From: Opitutales bacterium
GTDB lineage: Bacteria > Verrucomicrobiota > Verrucomicrobiia > Opitutales > Oceanipulchritudinaceae
NCBI GenBank assembly: GCA_016932335.1
Contig: JAFGCZ010000012.1
Span: forward strand, 1 to 64,000
Length of the DNA stretch: 64,000 nucleotides
Reading direction: 5' to 3'
The notes beneath the pieces are model-generated. The model searched no databases, was not told where the DNA came from, and saw only the letters and a list, made by a program, of their open reading frames with translations. Shown here piece by piece: positions 7,530 through 17,310 of this stretch. Each line of letters begins with the position of its first letter. Position 1 is the first letter of the stretch. The translations under genes were made by a program, and so were the position numbers.

Positions 7530-10409
7530 TTAGAAGGAGTATCTCACGCCCGCTGAGAAGGTACGGCTGATGATCCAGTTCCCAAAGTTATTGGTATCTT
7601 CATATTCGTAATAACTGTGGTATTCCTCATCCGTCAGATTCGTTGCATCAAACGTAAGCATCAGATTATCCGTCAGATTGTAGGAGATCTGCAGATCTAG
7701 GCTCACCTGCTCATCGTTGTAGACTCCCAGCGGATTGGCGAATTGCGCTGCTTCATAAGAAGCCAGGAAGTCTTCGCGCCATACATAGGAGAGTCTGGCA
7801 GAGAAACGGGACTTTTCATAAGCCAGCACAACGCTGTAGGAACTGTCCGATACATTGAAGAACGGAGTCTTGGTGGTTCCAATCACTTCACCGGCATCGT
7901 TGGTTACAGGAATTTCCTGTTCCGAGTCCAGGATTGTATAGCTGGCCTGAATACCAAAACCGTGCAGCCAATCCGGCACATTTTCCGGGAACCAGACGGC
8001 TCCAAATTCCCAGCCGGTCAGTTCACCATCAGAGGCATTATCTGGAGCGGAGAGAATATAAGGATAGTTTTCACCGTAAGTGGGACTTGTGCTGTAAACA
8101 CGTTTGCGGAAATCCACCACAAGCCCTTCTACTTCACGCTTGAATGCCGTGGCATAGAACATCGTGGTTTGGGCGGCATAGTATTCAAAGGACAAGTCGT
8201 AGTTCTTCGACTCTGTCGGCTTCAGGTCGGGGTTACCGCCGCTGGCTGTTCCATATCCGATGCCGGTTACATCGTCCGAATAAGTAATCGTCGGATTTAG
8301 GGATGTAAAGCTTGGGTAGCGAATCGTTTCTCCATAGCTGGCGCGAATGCGGAACTGCTCATTGATATCATAGAGCAACATGGCACTGGGCAAGATGGTA
8401 TCATCCGTTTTAGAGTCGTTGTCGGTAATGAAGTCCAAATCTCGATCATTTCTGGCATAGCGGGCTCCAATTTGACCACTCAGTGAGGAGGCTCCTCCCA
8501 GATCGTAACGCATGTCCGACTGCAGATAGGCGGCAAAGCTCTTCTCTGTAATTGTGAAATTGCGCTTCATTTCTGGCTTGGTAATTCCCCACAAATCGCG
8601 CATCTCATCGGCATGCTCGTTGAGGTAGTCCCCGCTGATAAAGACTGCAGCATCCGGCATATCGGCACGCCCGTCGTAGAATCCGGTTACAATGGTCTGC
8701 AATTCGGGGTAGTTAGCCAGAGGCTGCCCCAGGTAGGCTTCTGCCTGGGCAGGGTAGGCCCCTTCTTCGGCATCACGGTCATCGTAACGAATCCCGAACT
8801 TAAAGTTTTCAATCAGCTTCCAGTCAGGTGTTTCATATACACCATCCAGAGTCCCCGTCATGGCCGACCCTTTGCTGTAACCGGCATTGTCGTAGAACTG
8901 GGCAATGGTCCACAGACTGGGATCAGTCAAATCACTTTCATCTGCGGTAGTATCCGGATTATCCCGGAACGAGAATCCGGGAACGCCGCTGCCATCGTTA
9001 AAATCAACATCCAGCACATAGCAGGAGCGGTCGGTTCTGGCGGCAATAAAGGTATTCTCAAATTCACTGTCCTGGTAGGAAATATCACCGGTCAGCTTTA
9101 GATTATCGCCAATCAGCCATTCGCCATTGAGGGCATATACGTAACTGTCGGTCTTTTGTACCGTTTTGTCGGCGCTCATAAAGCCGTAGGCATACGGTGT
9201 TACTCGGGAGGCCACAATGTTGGTGCCCGGGTAAAGCTCAACGGCATCATTCACGTCTACACCGACAGCATCCCAGCCATCCCACCAGTCTGCAAAGGTA
9301 AACATCAGGTTGTTGCACCAGTCCTCGCGGTAGCCGGTATAGAAGGCTTCAAAGGTGTAAACAGAGCGGTCGTTGGGGGCATACTGGAGCACGGCATTCA
9401 CTGCGGAGCGCTCGCGATGTCCATCCATATTGGAGGTAAAAACCGCGTCTCGCGACAGGTAGTAAGGCACTTCCACAGGCGTGTCGGAACCCACAGGAGT
9501 CCAGGTCAACGTAGAGCCTTCGGCGAAAGGAAGCCCGGCTTCCAACCCCGGTTGCCACAGCGGAGATTCCTCTACCAATGCGCTCGATTCAAAAATACGT
9601 TCCAAAGGAATGAAGCCGAATTCGGAGGCTCCCTCTTCGGTAATAAAAGGTACCATCGCACCGGCCGTGGCGCTGATGTCCTTCCAGTTGGTTTCTGCAT
9701 AAGAAACGTTGATCAACGCACCGAATTTTCCGTATTCCGTCTTCCATACGTCGCTGAACATGGCGCTCACATTTGGATCAAAACTGTCAGAAAGCTCTGT
9801 ATAAGTTCCGCGTAGGGCTACCATGTTGCGTTCTTCATCAAAGAAGAACGGGCGGTTCGTCTTTACATCAATTACCCCGGCAATGCCACTGCCGATTAGC
9901 GAGGCAGAACGGGTCTTGTAGATGTCCACACGGTTCAGCAGGGAGGCTGGTATATCCTGCAGCGATACGGATCTTCCAGAGGTGGTAAATATATTTCGGC
10001 CGTTCAATGTGGTGGTCACATCATCCAGCCCGCGGATATGCACGGTGCTGACTTCGCCGCGGTTGCGGCCGGTCACCTGAATTCCGGCAACGCGCTGCAA
10101 TGCTTCCACTACATTGTTATCCGGGAATTTACCGATGTTTTCTGCAACAATGGCATCCACCATTTGCAGCGATTGTTTTTTGATATCAATGGCTGCTGTC
10201 TGACTGCCTCGAATGCTTTCAACAACAAACGTATCCATGATCAGGACTTCGTCGGTTTCAGCGTTTTCGTCAAGGTCGGTTTGAGCAGTTAGGGGCGAAG
10301 CAAGGGCAGTCATCAAAACGCCAATGCATACCCCCGGCAGAAGTCGTAAAAACGGTAACCCATTATGTACGCTTGAGCGATTGCCTACTTTTTTGTAGTT
10401 CGGAGTCAT
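7530..10409 (-). CDS. TonB-dependent outer-membrane receptor
   Basis: 959 residues. A long signal peptide (hydrophobic core LPGVCIGVLMTALASPL, ending LTAQ) is followed by a possible TonB-box region (DEVLIMDTFVVES) and a plug domain at residues ~70-200. The plug motifs are FPDNNVVEALQRVAGIQV, VHIRGLDD, LNGRNIF and GVIDVKTNRP. The remaining ~750 residues are a 22-strand-type barrel rich in aromatic strands, ending in the usual terminal Phe (AGVRYSF). The domain style matches the Xanthomonas/Caulobacter-type TonB receptors used for oligosaccharide uptake. Its place among arabinan-degrading enzymes suggests import of arabino- or xylo-oligosaccharides. It is transcribed alone and divergently from the GH51 gene. 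Confidence 0.93.
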   Translation of the reverse strand: MTPNYKKVGNRSSVHNGLPFLRLLPGVCIGVLMTALASPLTAQTDLDENAETDEVLIMDTFVVESIRGSQTAAIDIKKQSLQMVDAIVAENIGKFPDNNVVEALQRVAGIQVTGRNRGEVSTVHIRGLDDVTTTLNGRNIFTTSGRSVSLQDIPASLLNRVDIYKTRSASLIGSGIAGVIDVKTNRPFFFDEERNMVALRGTYTELSDSFDPNVSAMFSDVWKTEYGKFGALINVSYAETNWKDISATAGAMVPFITEEGASEFGFIPLERIFESSALVEESPLWQPGLEAGLPFAEGSTLTWTPVGSDTPVEVPYYLSRDAVFTSNMDGHRERSAVNAVLQYAPNDRSVYTFEAFYTGYREDWCNNLMFTFADWWDGWDAVGVDVNDAVELYPGTNIVASRVTPYAYGFMSADKTVQKTDSYVYALNGEWLIGDNLKLTGDISYQDSEFENTFIAARTDRSCYVLDVDFNDGSGVPGFSFRDNPDTTADESDLTDPSLWTIAQFYDNAGYSKGSAMTGTLDGVYETPDWKLIENFKFGIRYDDRDAEEGAYPAQAEAYLGQPLANYPELQTIVTGFYDGRADMPDAAVFISGDYLNEHADEMRDLWGITKPEMKRNFTITEKSFAAYLQSDMRYDLGGASSLSGQIGARYARNDRDLDFITDNDSKTDDTILPSAMLLYDINEQFRIRASYGETIRYPSFTSLNPTITYSDDVTGIGYGTASGGNPDLKPTESKNYDLSFEYYAAQTTMFYATAFKREVEGLVVDFRKRVYSTSPTYGENYPYILSAPDNASDGELTGWEFGAVWFPENVPDWLHGFGIQASYTILDSEQEIPVTNDAGEVIGTTKTPFFNVSDSSYSVVLAYEKSRFSARLSYVWREDFLASYEAAQFANPLGVYNDEQVSLDLQISYNLTDNLMLTFDATNLTDEEYHSYYEYEDTNNFGNWIISRTFSAGVRYSF

Positions 10410-10772
10410 CTTTATTTTGGGGTGTAGGGTAATTATAGTTTAAGGAACTGTTTGGATTTCCTTATAACTCTATGCGTGTTTGCGCTGAAATTTCCGCCAA
10501 TATTTAGTTTTTTGGAGTAAACTTGTTGCATTAGTTGCTTTACTGCTGCAGAAAATCAATAGCTATTTCCTGCGTTTTCTCCCTGTTAGATGGTCCCCTT
10601 TTACGGGCCTTCAGGTGGGGAATCCCTGCCCCCGGCAAAATCTTATGATTGATTGACGGTTTAACTTTGGGAAATACGCATTGTATAGTGAAGCTATGCC
10701 CCGATCTCTTTGCAGATCCATTGCCTCATGCTTACTCACACAATCATTCAACCTCCTTCCCATCGCTTATTG
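10410..10772. other. Divergent intergenic region between the TonB receptor and GH51 genes
   Basis: 363 bases that must hold both promoters. It is AT-rich next to the receptor and GC-richer towards GH51. I found no palindrome comparable to the other operator candidates and no convincing -35/-10 pair: TTGACG at ~10656 and TGTATA at ~10683 are too far apart. Confidence 0.5.
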
Positions 10773-12749
10773 ATGAACTTCTTCAGAAAAATAGTTGCTG
10801 CAGCAATTTTACCGGTGGCGCTGAACGCCGCCCCGATTGATCTTCAAGTAGACGTCCAAAACAAAACCTATCCAGTCAACGAAATGGTCTATGGTCAATT
10901 CATTGAACACATGGGCCGGTGCATTTACGGTGGTATTTGGGCCGAAATGCTTGAAGATAGAAAATTCTATTGGGAGATTACGGAGAATTATGCTCCTTAC
11001 AAAGCATTTCTGGACTCTCCCAATCCTGCCGTTGGATCCTCTCCTTGGAAAATTACGGGAAATCCATCCGGTGTGGTTATGATTAAAGAGGATTCCTTTG
11101 TCGGCGATCAAACCCCGCTCATCAAAAAGGGCAGCGGAATCCAGCAGCTTGATTTGGCTGTTGTTGAGGATAAAACCTACGAAGGCTATATCTGGCTCAA
11201 GGCAGGCACTGAAAAAGGCGCAACTGTTGACGTTAGCATGCTTGTTGACGGTGAAAAGGTTATGTCTGAGGAGTTTGTCGTCGGGAATCGTAAATATGAA
11301 AAATTTGACTTTTTCTGGAGCAATCAAACTCCATCGGATCATGCTGTTCTGGATATCCGGGTTATTTCTGGAGACTGCCTTGTAGGCACTGTTTCTCTGA
11401 TGCCCGGAGATAACGTTAACGGTATGCGTGCCGATACTTTGACGCTGCTTAAAGAGCTCAATTCTCCGGTTTATCGCTGGCCCGGTGGTAACTTCGTCAG
11501 CGGTTATGATTGGCGCGACGGCATCGGAGATCGCGACCGTCGCCCCCCGCGTAAAAACGAGGCATGGGTCGGCATCGAGCACAACGACTTTGGCACAGAC
11601 GAATTCATCGCTTTCTGCCGCGAGATCAACACGCAACCCATGGTCGCTGTAAACACCGGTTTCGGCGATGCCTATTCCGCGGCACAGTGGGTGGAATACT
11701 GCAATGCCGCCGCCGATACCATCGGGGGTTCCTGGCGTAAAGAAAACGGCAACGAGACTCCCTACGGTGTGCGCTACTGGTGCGTTGGCAACGAGATGTG
11801 GGGAACTTGGCAGATGGGATTCATGCACCTCGACCAATACGTGATCAAACACAACATGGTGGCTAAAGCCATGTGGGAGATCGACGACTCCCTCGTGCTG
11901 GTTGCTTCAGGAGACTTTGATGCCCAAAGTAAGTCTCTTTCCAACAATCTGGAGAACAAAGGTAACCGTGTTCGGGGGTGGTCGGAAGGACTTCTCGAAG
12001 AGTCTGCCGACTACATGAATATGATATCTGAGCACTTCTATTGTGGTCGTCTTCCCTGGAACGACCAGCCCCGTCTCGATCTGCTTTCTCATGTGGCTCA
12101 AATCAAAACCATGATCAAAAAGAAAGCAGATCAGCACCGCGAATTACAGGCCGCCATGCCCAGCCTTAAAGGCAAGCGAATTCCTATTGCCTTGGATGAG
12201 TGGAACTACTGGCACAGAGACGCTGTATACGGTGAACTGGGCTGTGTTTACGACCTTGCCGATGCACTCGGTATCGCCGCAGGTATCCATGAGCTCTACC
12301 GCCAGGCTGATATTATTCCTCTGGCCACCTATGCGCAAACGGTGAACGTTATTGGTTGCATTAAAACGTCCAAAACCGATGCCGAATTCGCCACAACCGG
12401 CTTGGTGCTCTCCCTCTACCGCGATAAGTTTGGCCTTGTTCCGCTGGCAGTAGAGAACAACCACGATCCCCTCGATATTTCCGCTGCATTGGACGATAAC
12501 GGCAAAGTGCTTACCGTCAGTGTGGTCAATCCCCTGGAAAAGGACATCCCGATAGATCTTTCCGTTCTCAATGCAACGCTCGTGGAGAATGGCGAAATTT
12601 ACTGGATTACTGGAGCGGCCGAAACCGCCCATAATGCACCGGGGCAGCCACGCCAAGTCGATATTTACCATAAGGATGGTCTGAGTCCTTCCAGCTCGCT
12701 GACGGTTCCTAAACTCAGTTGTGCTATTTTTAGATTTTCTTTGGAATAG
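10773..12749 (+). CDS. Exported GH51 alpha-L-arabinofuranosidase
   Basis: 658 residues from ATG 10773, chosen because it opens a signal peptide (MNFFRKIVAAAILPVALNAA); upstream starts would add an unlikely tail. The N-terminal part includes a carbohydrate-binding-like beta domain (~65-210). The GH51 barrel follows with both catalytic glutamates visible: acid/base in WCVGNEMWG and nucleophile in IALDEWNYW. The C-terminal beta-sandwich is typical of the family. The enzyme releases terminal alpha-L-arabinose from arabinan or arabinoxylan. GH51 enzymes are often cytoplasmic; here the signal peptide places it in the periplasm or outside. Confidence 0.93.
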   Translation: MNFFRKIVAAAILPVALNAAPIDLQVDVQNKTYPVNEMVYGQFIEHMGRCIYGGIWAEMLEDRKFYWEITENYAPYKAFLDSPNPAVGSSPWKITGNPSGVVMIKEDSFVGDQTPLIKKGSGIQQLDLAVVEDKTYEGYIWLKAGTEKGATVDVSMLVDGEKVMSEEFVVGNRKYEKFDFFWSNQTPSDHAVLDIRVISGDCLVGTVSLMPGDNVNGMRADTLTLLKELNSPVYRWPGGNFVSGYDWRDGIGDRDRRPPRKNEAWVGIEHNDFGTDEFIAFCREINTQPMVAVNTGFGDAYSAAQWVEYCNAAADTIGGSWRKENGNETPYGVRYWCVGNEMWGTWQMGFMHLDQYVIKHNMVAKAMWEIDDSLVLVASGDFDAQSKSLSNNLENKGNRVRGWSEGLLEESADYMNMISEHFYCGRLPWNDQPRLDLLSHVAQIKTMIKKKADQHRELQAAMPSLKGKRIPIALDEWNYWHRDAVYGELGCVYDLADALGIAAGIHELYRQADIIPLATYAQTVNVIGCIKTSKTDAEFATTGLVLSLYRDKFGLVPLAVENNHDPLDISAALDDNGKVLTVSVVNPLEKDIPIDLSVLNATLVENGEIYWITGAAETAHNAPGQPRQVDIYHKDGLSPSSSLTVPKLSCAIFRFSLE

Positions 12750-12785
12750 GTATTTCCATTGTTGAAATAATACGCTTAGCAGAGA

Positions 12786-12818
12786 GTGCTGCCGTGTTTC
12801 ACGGCAGCACTTTTTATT
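12786..12818 (+). terminator. Rho-independent terminator of GH51 gene
   Basis: A perfect 11-bp stem GTGCTGCCGTG/CACGGCAGCAC with a TTT loop is followed by TTTTTATT, 36 bases after the GH51 stop. The downstream endo-arabinanase therefore needs its own promoter. Confidence 0.92.
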
Positions 12819-12975
12819 GTGCGGCGAATCACGTTAATTAGGCGGTCTTTTTCCGATCTCAAGGTGTTCCTGCTTTCCGGTTGGAATTCTCCAGCACCTT
12901 TTATGGCGGGTTTTCCTTCCTTACTGCGCATGTTACTATGGATACTCCAAAAAATCATTCCTCCAGCCGATAGAT

Positions 12976-14052
12976 ATGACGTATAAACTCCCCGTGATCT
13001 TACATGCCCTTGTTCTGTTAGTCTTTTTTTCTGCAGGAGCATTTGCCAATGAAGAGGAAAACGACTGGGATCCCGCACCCATTGTCCATGATCCTGTCAT
13101 TATGAAACAGGGCGACACGTATTACCTCTTCAGTACGGGGCCCGGATTATGTATTTGGTATTCTACCGATTTTCAGACCTGGAAACGTCAGGGCGTTGTC
13201 TTTGAGACCCCAGCTCCCTGGATGCTGGAAGCTGTTCCTACCTTTCGGGGGGAGTTTTGGGCGCCGGATATCAGCTTCTACGACGGTCAATACTACCTCT
13301 ATTACGCGGTATCTGCCTTTGGTAAAAATACCTCCTGCATCGGCTTGGCAACCAATACCACTCTAAATCCGAACGACCCCGATTACAAATGGGTCGACCG
13401 CGGAAAAATCCTCCAGTCCATTCCCGGCGAGGATAATTGGAACGCTATCGATCCCCAGTTGGTGGTGGACGATGACGGCATCCCCTATATGGCCTTTGGT
13501 TCCTTTTGGAGCGGGTTGCAGTTGGTTCAGTTGAGACCCGACCGCATGGCCCTCTCCACTGAAAATCCGGAAATCATTAACATTGCCAGCCGTATTCCTC
13601 AAACTGAGAAACCACTTGAAGGCTACTCTCGTGAGGCGGGAGATGGGGCCATCGAAGGTGCCTACATCTATAAACATGGTGATTATTATTATCTCTTTGC
13701 CGCCATTGATTACTGCTGCCGTGGAGCCGAAAGTAATTACAAAATGGTAGTGGGCCGTTCTGGGCAGATCAAAGGACCCTATATCGATCTTTCCGGTCGT
13801 AAAATGACAGAAGGTGGTGGTACTATCCTGATGCAGGGCAACAAAGATTGGTTCGGGTTAGGGCATAACTCCGTTTTCTTTGAAGATGGTAAATACTACC
13901 TCGTGCTCCATGGTTACGATGCTCACGGCTCCGGAAACCCGCCCCGGCTCATTATCGAGGAGTTCTTTTGGGGATGGCCAATTATTATGGCCAATAATGT
14001 TCCCCGTAGTATTGAAGAACGATGGCTCGAAGAAGCATCCCTCGAGCGATAA
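12976..14052 (+). CDS. Secreted GH43 endo-1,5-alpha-L-arabinanase
   Basis: 358 residues with a signal peptide (KLPVILHALVLLVFFSAGAF, ending FANEE). The five-bladed propeller shows the GH43 triad in arabinanase context: Asp in PIVHDPVIMKQGDTYY, Asp in WNAIDPQLVVDDDG and Glu in GAIEGAYIYKHGDYYY. GSFWSGLQLVQL and GLGHNSVF are further hallmarks of endo-arabinanases. It cuts the alpha-1,5 backbone of arabinan into oligosaccharides for the GH51 and GH43 exo-enzymes of the locus. It is followed after 158 bases by the sigma-factor gene in the same direction. Confidence 0.92.
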   Translation: MTYKLPVILHALVLLVFFSAGAFANEEENDWDPAPIVHDPVIMKQGDTYYLFSTGPGLCIWYSTDFQTWKRQGVVFETPAPWMLEAVPTFRGEFWAPDISFYDGQYYLYYAVSAFGKNTSCIGLATNTTLNPNDPDYKWVDRGKILQSIPGEDNWNAIDPQLVVDDDGIPYMAFGSFWSGLQLVQLRPDRMALSTENPEIINIASRIPQTEKPLEGYSREAGDGAIEGAYIYKHGDYYYLFAAIDYCCRGAESNYKMVVGRSGQIKGPYIDLSGRKMTEGGGTILMQGNKDWFGLGHNSVFFEDGKYYLVLHGYDAHGSGNPPRLIIEEFFWGWPIIMANNVPRSIEERWLEEASLER

Positions 14053-14210
14053 TTACTCGCTTTTGATCTTGTTTTTTTGGTGTTGGAAGATCCCACTGAA
14101 CAACGCAATACATCCTCTTTTCAAATCAAATTAGTATAGACATTACCTCTCCTTTCTCATACCTTTAATAACTGTTCGCTACTCAACTGAAACGCAACGT
14201 TTGTAGAAGA

Positions 14211-14918
14211 ATGCTGAAATCCAATACCCCTCACTTGGAACCGTTAGCAACGCGTTCCGAGAGTATTCTTGGCAATAGTAAAACCCCGCAAAAGAACCGT
14301 CCTCAAACGGTTAAGTCCAAAGCCTCCATCTTCGTTGCTGCCAGGACCTACCGCGAGGCAGCGCAGGTCGATTTTACCCGCTCGCTGAACGATCCCTCAC
14401 AAGGGGTTTTTAGCGAGGCTTTTCCTTTGATTTACGACGAACTCAGGCGCCATGCCATGTCCCAGATGTCCCGTGAGAGCCGCAATCATACCCTGCAGCC
14501 CACGGAGTTGGTCCATGAGGCTTGGCTGCGCGTTACCGATAAAGGAACAAGGAACCATTGCTGGCAAAATAGAGCCCACTTTTTTGGAGCGGCGGCCTGT
14601 GCCATGAGGCGAATTCTTGTGGAAAGTATCCGGCGTAAAAGTGCCCTTAAACGTGCCGGGGATCAGGTCCGCGTAGATATGGAGAAGATTGATCCCGTGG
14701 CCGTCGAGCCCGGAGAAAAAATCCTCCTTATCGATGAAGCCCTCAAGCAACTTGAACTGACCGATCCGGAAAAGGCAAAGGTGGTTACCCTCAAGTTTTT
14801 TGGGGGGCATTCAAATACCGAAGTTGCTGAGATCATGGGGATTGGTGTGCGTACTGCTGAGCGCCACTGGGCCTTTGCTAAGGTCAAACTCTACGAGATT
14901 ATTCGTGAACAGGCCTGA
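14211..14918 (+). CDS. ECF-type RNA polymerase sigma factor (kinase-associated group)
   Basis: 235 residues. After a ~50-residue basic, low-complexity N-terminal extension come sigma region 2 (YDELRRHAMSQMSRE, LQPTELVHEAWLRV, RAHFFGAAACAMRRILVESI) and region 4 (LKQLELTDPEKAKVVTLKFF, NTEVAEIMGIGVRTAERHWA). This matches the family of ECF sigma factors found in Verrucomicrobiota, Planctomycetes and Acidobacteria, usually encoded next to a Ser/Thr kinase. The kinase gene here starts 24 bases downstream. It likely directs transcription in response to the kinase. Its place within the arabinan locus suggests, but does not prove, those genes as targets. Confidence 0.9.
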   Translation: MLKSNTPHLEPLATRSESILGNSKTPQKNRPQTVKSKASIFVAARTYREAAQVDFTRSLNDPSQGVFSEAFPLIYDELRRHAMSQMSRESRNHTLQPTELVHEAWLRVTDKGTRNHCWQNRAHFFGAAACAMRRILVESIRRKSALKRAGDQVRVDMEKIDPVAVEPGEKILLIDEALKQLELTDPEKAKVVTLKFFGGHSNTEVAEIMGIGVRTAERHWAFAKVKLYEIIREQA

Positions 14919-14942
14919 TTCTTTAATTTCACACACTGCGGA

Positions 14943-17177
14943 ATGAACGAAAGCTCTGAGAAAAAATTGGATGAAGAGTTTATCTTTGATGAAGCTCAGA
15001 GTATCAGCGATCCCGACGAGCGATCCCGCTTTCTCGATGAGGCATGCGGCTCGGATTCGGCTCTAAAAGCAAAAATAGAACGCTTCCTTGAGTCTACCGG
15101 AGAAATCGACGCCTTTTTCTCCGATGGGGAAAAACTCATTCAACATTCCGATGAAATGAGGAAGGTGCGCGACATTGCCGACCTTTCCATGAGCAATGAT
15201 GGCGATTACTGCGGCGAGTTTGCCGGTATTCGTATCGGGCGCTACAACCTCATCGAACGCATCGGTGACGGCGGTTGCGGAGTCGTTTATCTGGCCGAGC
15301 AGAGAAGCCCCATACGCAGAATCGTGGCCATGAAGATTGTCCGTATCGGGAAAGAAAGTCGGCAGGTTATTGATCGCTTTAAATTGGAACGTCAGGCATT
15401 GGCCATGATGAACCATACCAATATCGCCCGCATTTTCGATGCCGGTAAAACTAAAATCGGGTCCCCTTATTTTGTCATGGAATATGTGCGGGGAATGCGC
15501 ATTACCGATTTTTGCGAGGAGAAGGAGCTGGGCATTAACGATCGCCTCAACCTCTTTATCAGTATTTGCCATGCGATCCAGCATGCCCATCAGAAGGGTA
15601 TCATCCACGGCGATATCAAACCGGCCAATATCCTCGTTTCTCAGCAGGATGGTGCCGCCATCCCCAAAGTTATCGACTTCGGTATTGCCCGGGCTACCAA
15701 GCCCCACCTGTTTGATAAATCGCCTTTTGAGGGCATCGAAAAGCCGATGGGCACCCCTGCCTATATGAGCCCGGAGCAAATGGAAATGAATGGCTACGAT
15801 GTAGATACCCGCAGCGATATTTACAGCCTGGGTATCCTCCTCTACGAATTGCTTACAGGGCGGACGCCTTTCGACAGTAAGGAAATGATGAAGATGAGTC
15901 CCATGGAAATGGAGGCATTTCTTCGCTACGAGATTCCCTTACTCCCTTCTCAAGCCCTTAGAAGCCTGAAAAGCTCCGAGATTTCCGAAATCGCATTTCG
16001 CCGTAATACCTCTCCCGCCGAACTGAACCACATTCTCGAACACGACCTCGATTATATTGTTCAAAAAGCTACGGAAAAGGATAGAAGCTTGCGCTATGAG
16101 ACTGCCAATGCGCTGGCCATGGATGTCCAATGCTATCTGCAGAATGAGGTCATTTTGGCGCATCCCAAAAGGTGGTCTTACAGCTTCGGGAAATTTATCC
16201 GCAGGAACAAAGGCGCTTTTGTGGCCTACGCCCTTGTTGCGTTGGCTCTGGTTATGGGAATGGGTGCCTCCACATGGATGTTCCTGCGCGAGAGAGATGC
16301 CAAACAGCACGCCATCATGGCCGAGCAGAAAGAGAAACACCTGCGCGAAATTGCCGAAAGGCGCGAGGGCATGTCGCAGGCGGCCTTACTCATCAGCCAG
16401 CAGGAGTACGCCAGAGCAGATAAACTCATCGAGAAATTCACCTTCCAGGGAACCAGTATGGACGAAGCCGCCGTCCTTCGCTCTCTGGGGGAATGGCATG
16501 CACTGAATATGCGTTGGGACGATGCTGCTGAATTGCTGCAAACACTGCTTAAAGTGAACCATTTTGAAACAGAGGATGTTTCTACGCTCGACTATCTCGA
16601 AGTAGGGGCAGCCATGATTATGGCCGGTGACTTTGACAAATATGAGGAGTTCCGCCGTACTGCCATTAAGCGCTTTCACGAAACCCAGGGTCTCTATCCG
16701 GACCGCTTCCTTAAGATCAGCCTTTTACTTCCTGCAGACGATGAGATGCTCCAGTCCCTCAGGCCAATCTCTGTCATTACCTGGGAGAACGTTGAGGATG
16801 CCGAAGAACAGGGTAATTATTTCGAGGCCGCTTGGCGTGCCATGACGGTGGCCCTCTTTGAATACCGAAGGGGGAATTATGGCGAAGCCCTGAACATCTG
16901 CGACAAGTGCCTCAACTATCCTGTTAAAAACGAGCCCAGAGACGCTGCCGTTTACGCCATAAAAGCCCTCTCACTGACCATGCTCAGAGAGCTTGACCCT
17001 GCCGGAGAAAGCTTGGCCGAGGCGGAGAGACTGCTGCAAAAAGAACGCAGTCGTAATGTTACGGACCGCGGAACCCCCGTTCACGGTTTTTGGTTCGATT
17101 GGGCCTTTGCCAAAATCATCGCAGATGAAGCCTCCAGGCAGCTGACCGATGTGAATCAGACGTATTCCGGTTATTGA
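14943..17177 (+). CDS. Transmembrane Ser/Thr protein kinase with C-terminal sensor/TPR-like domain
   Basis: 744 residues. The kinase domain (~97-385) has the glycine loop IGDGGCGVVYLAE, VAIK-type lysine in VAMKIVRIG, catalytic loop HGDIKPANIL, DFGIA and SPEQMEMNGYDVDTRSDIYS. The HRD arginine is replaced by Gly (HGD), so it is a non-RD kinase, not obviously activation-loop dependent. One membrane helix (~424-445, AYALVALALVMGMGAS) is followed by a coiled, charged stretch and ~270 residues of helical repeats, likely TPR-like and facing the periplasm. Together with the adjacent ECF sigma gene it forms a kinase-sigma signalling pair. Confidence 0.9.
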   Translation: MNESSEKKLDEEFIFDEAQSISDPDERSRFLDEACGSDSALKAKIERFLESTGEIDAFFSDGEKLIQHSDEMRKVRDIADLSMSNDGDYCGEFAGIRIGRYNLIERIGDGGCGVVYLAEQRSPIRRIVAMKIVRIGKESRQVIDRFKLERQALAMMNHTNIARIFDAGKTKIGSPYFVMEYVRGMRITDFCEEKELGINDRLNLFISICHAIQHAHQKGIIHGDIKPANILVSQQDGAAIPKVIDFGIARATKPHLFDKSPFEGIEKPMGTPAYMSPEQMEMNGYDVDTRSDIYSLGILLYELLTGRTPFDSKEMMKMSPMEMEAFLRYEIPLLPSQALRSLKSSEISEIAFRRNTSPAELNHILEHDLDYIVQKATEKDRSLRYETANALAMDVQCYLQNEVILAHPKRWSYSFGKFIRRNKGAFVAYALVALALVMGMGASTWMFLRERDAKQHAIMAEQKEKHLREIAERREGMSQAALLISQQEYARADKLIEKFTFQGTSMDEAAVLRSLGEWHALNMRWDDAAELLQTLLKVNHFETEDVSTLDYLEVGAAMIMAGDFDKYEEFRRTAIKRFHETQGLYPDRFLKISLLLPADDEMLQSLRPISVITWENVEDAEEQGNYFEAAWRAMTVALFEYRRGNYGEALNICDKCLNYPVKNEPRDAAVYAIKALSLTMLRELDPAGESLAEAERLLQKERSRNVTDRGTPVHGFWFDWAFAKIIADEASRQLTDVNQTYSGY

Positions 17178-17310
17178 TATTCTCCTGCAATAAATGAGGT
17201 CCTGTGGCGGGTTTGTTGCCCGTAAAGCGCATTATAAATATAGAGGCCGTGTGATTGGCTTTATGTATAATTGCACCCCCCTTCCACAGAAACCCTATGT
17301 CCATTGCTTG

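Noticed and set aside
9156-9815. Long plus-strand frames inside the TonB receptor gene (also 7743-8300 and 8613-9101)
   Set aside because: They are antisense shadows of a well-supported receptor and have no recognisable domains or ribosome sites.
10653-10690. Promoter TTGACG...TGTATA upstream of GH51
   Set aside because: The spacing is 23 bases, too long for a sigma-70 promoter.
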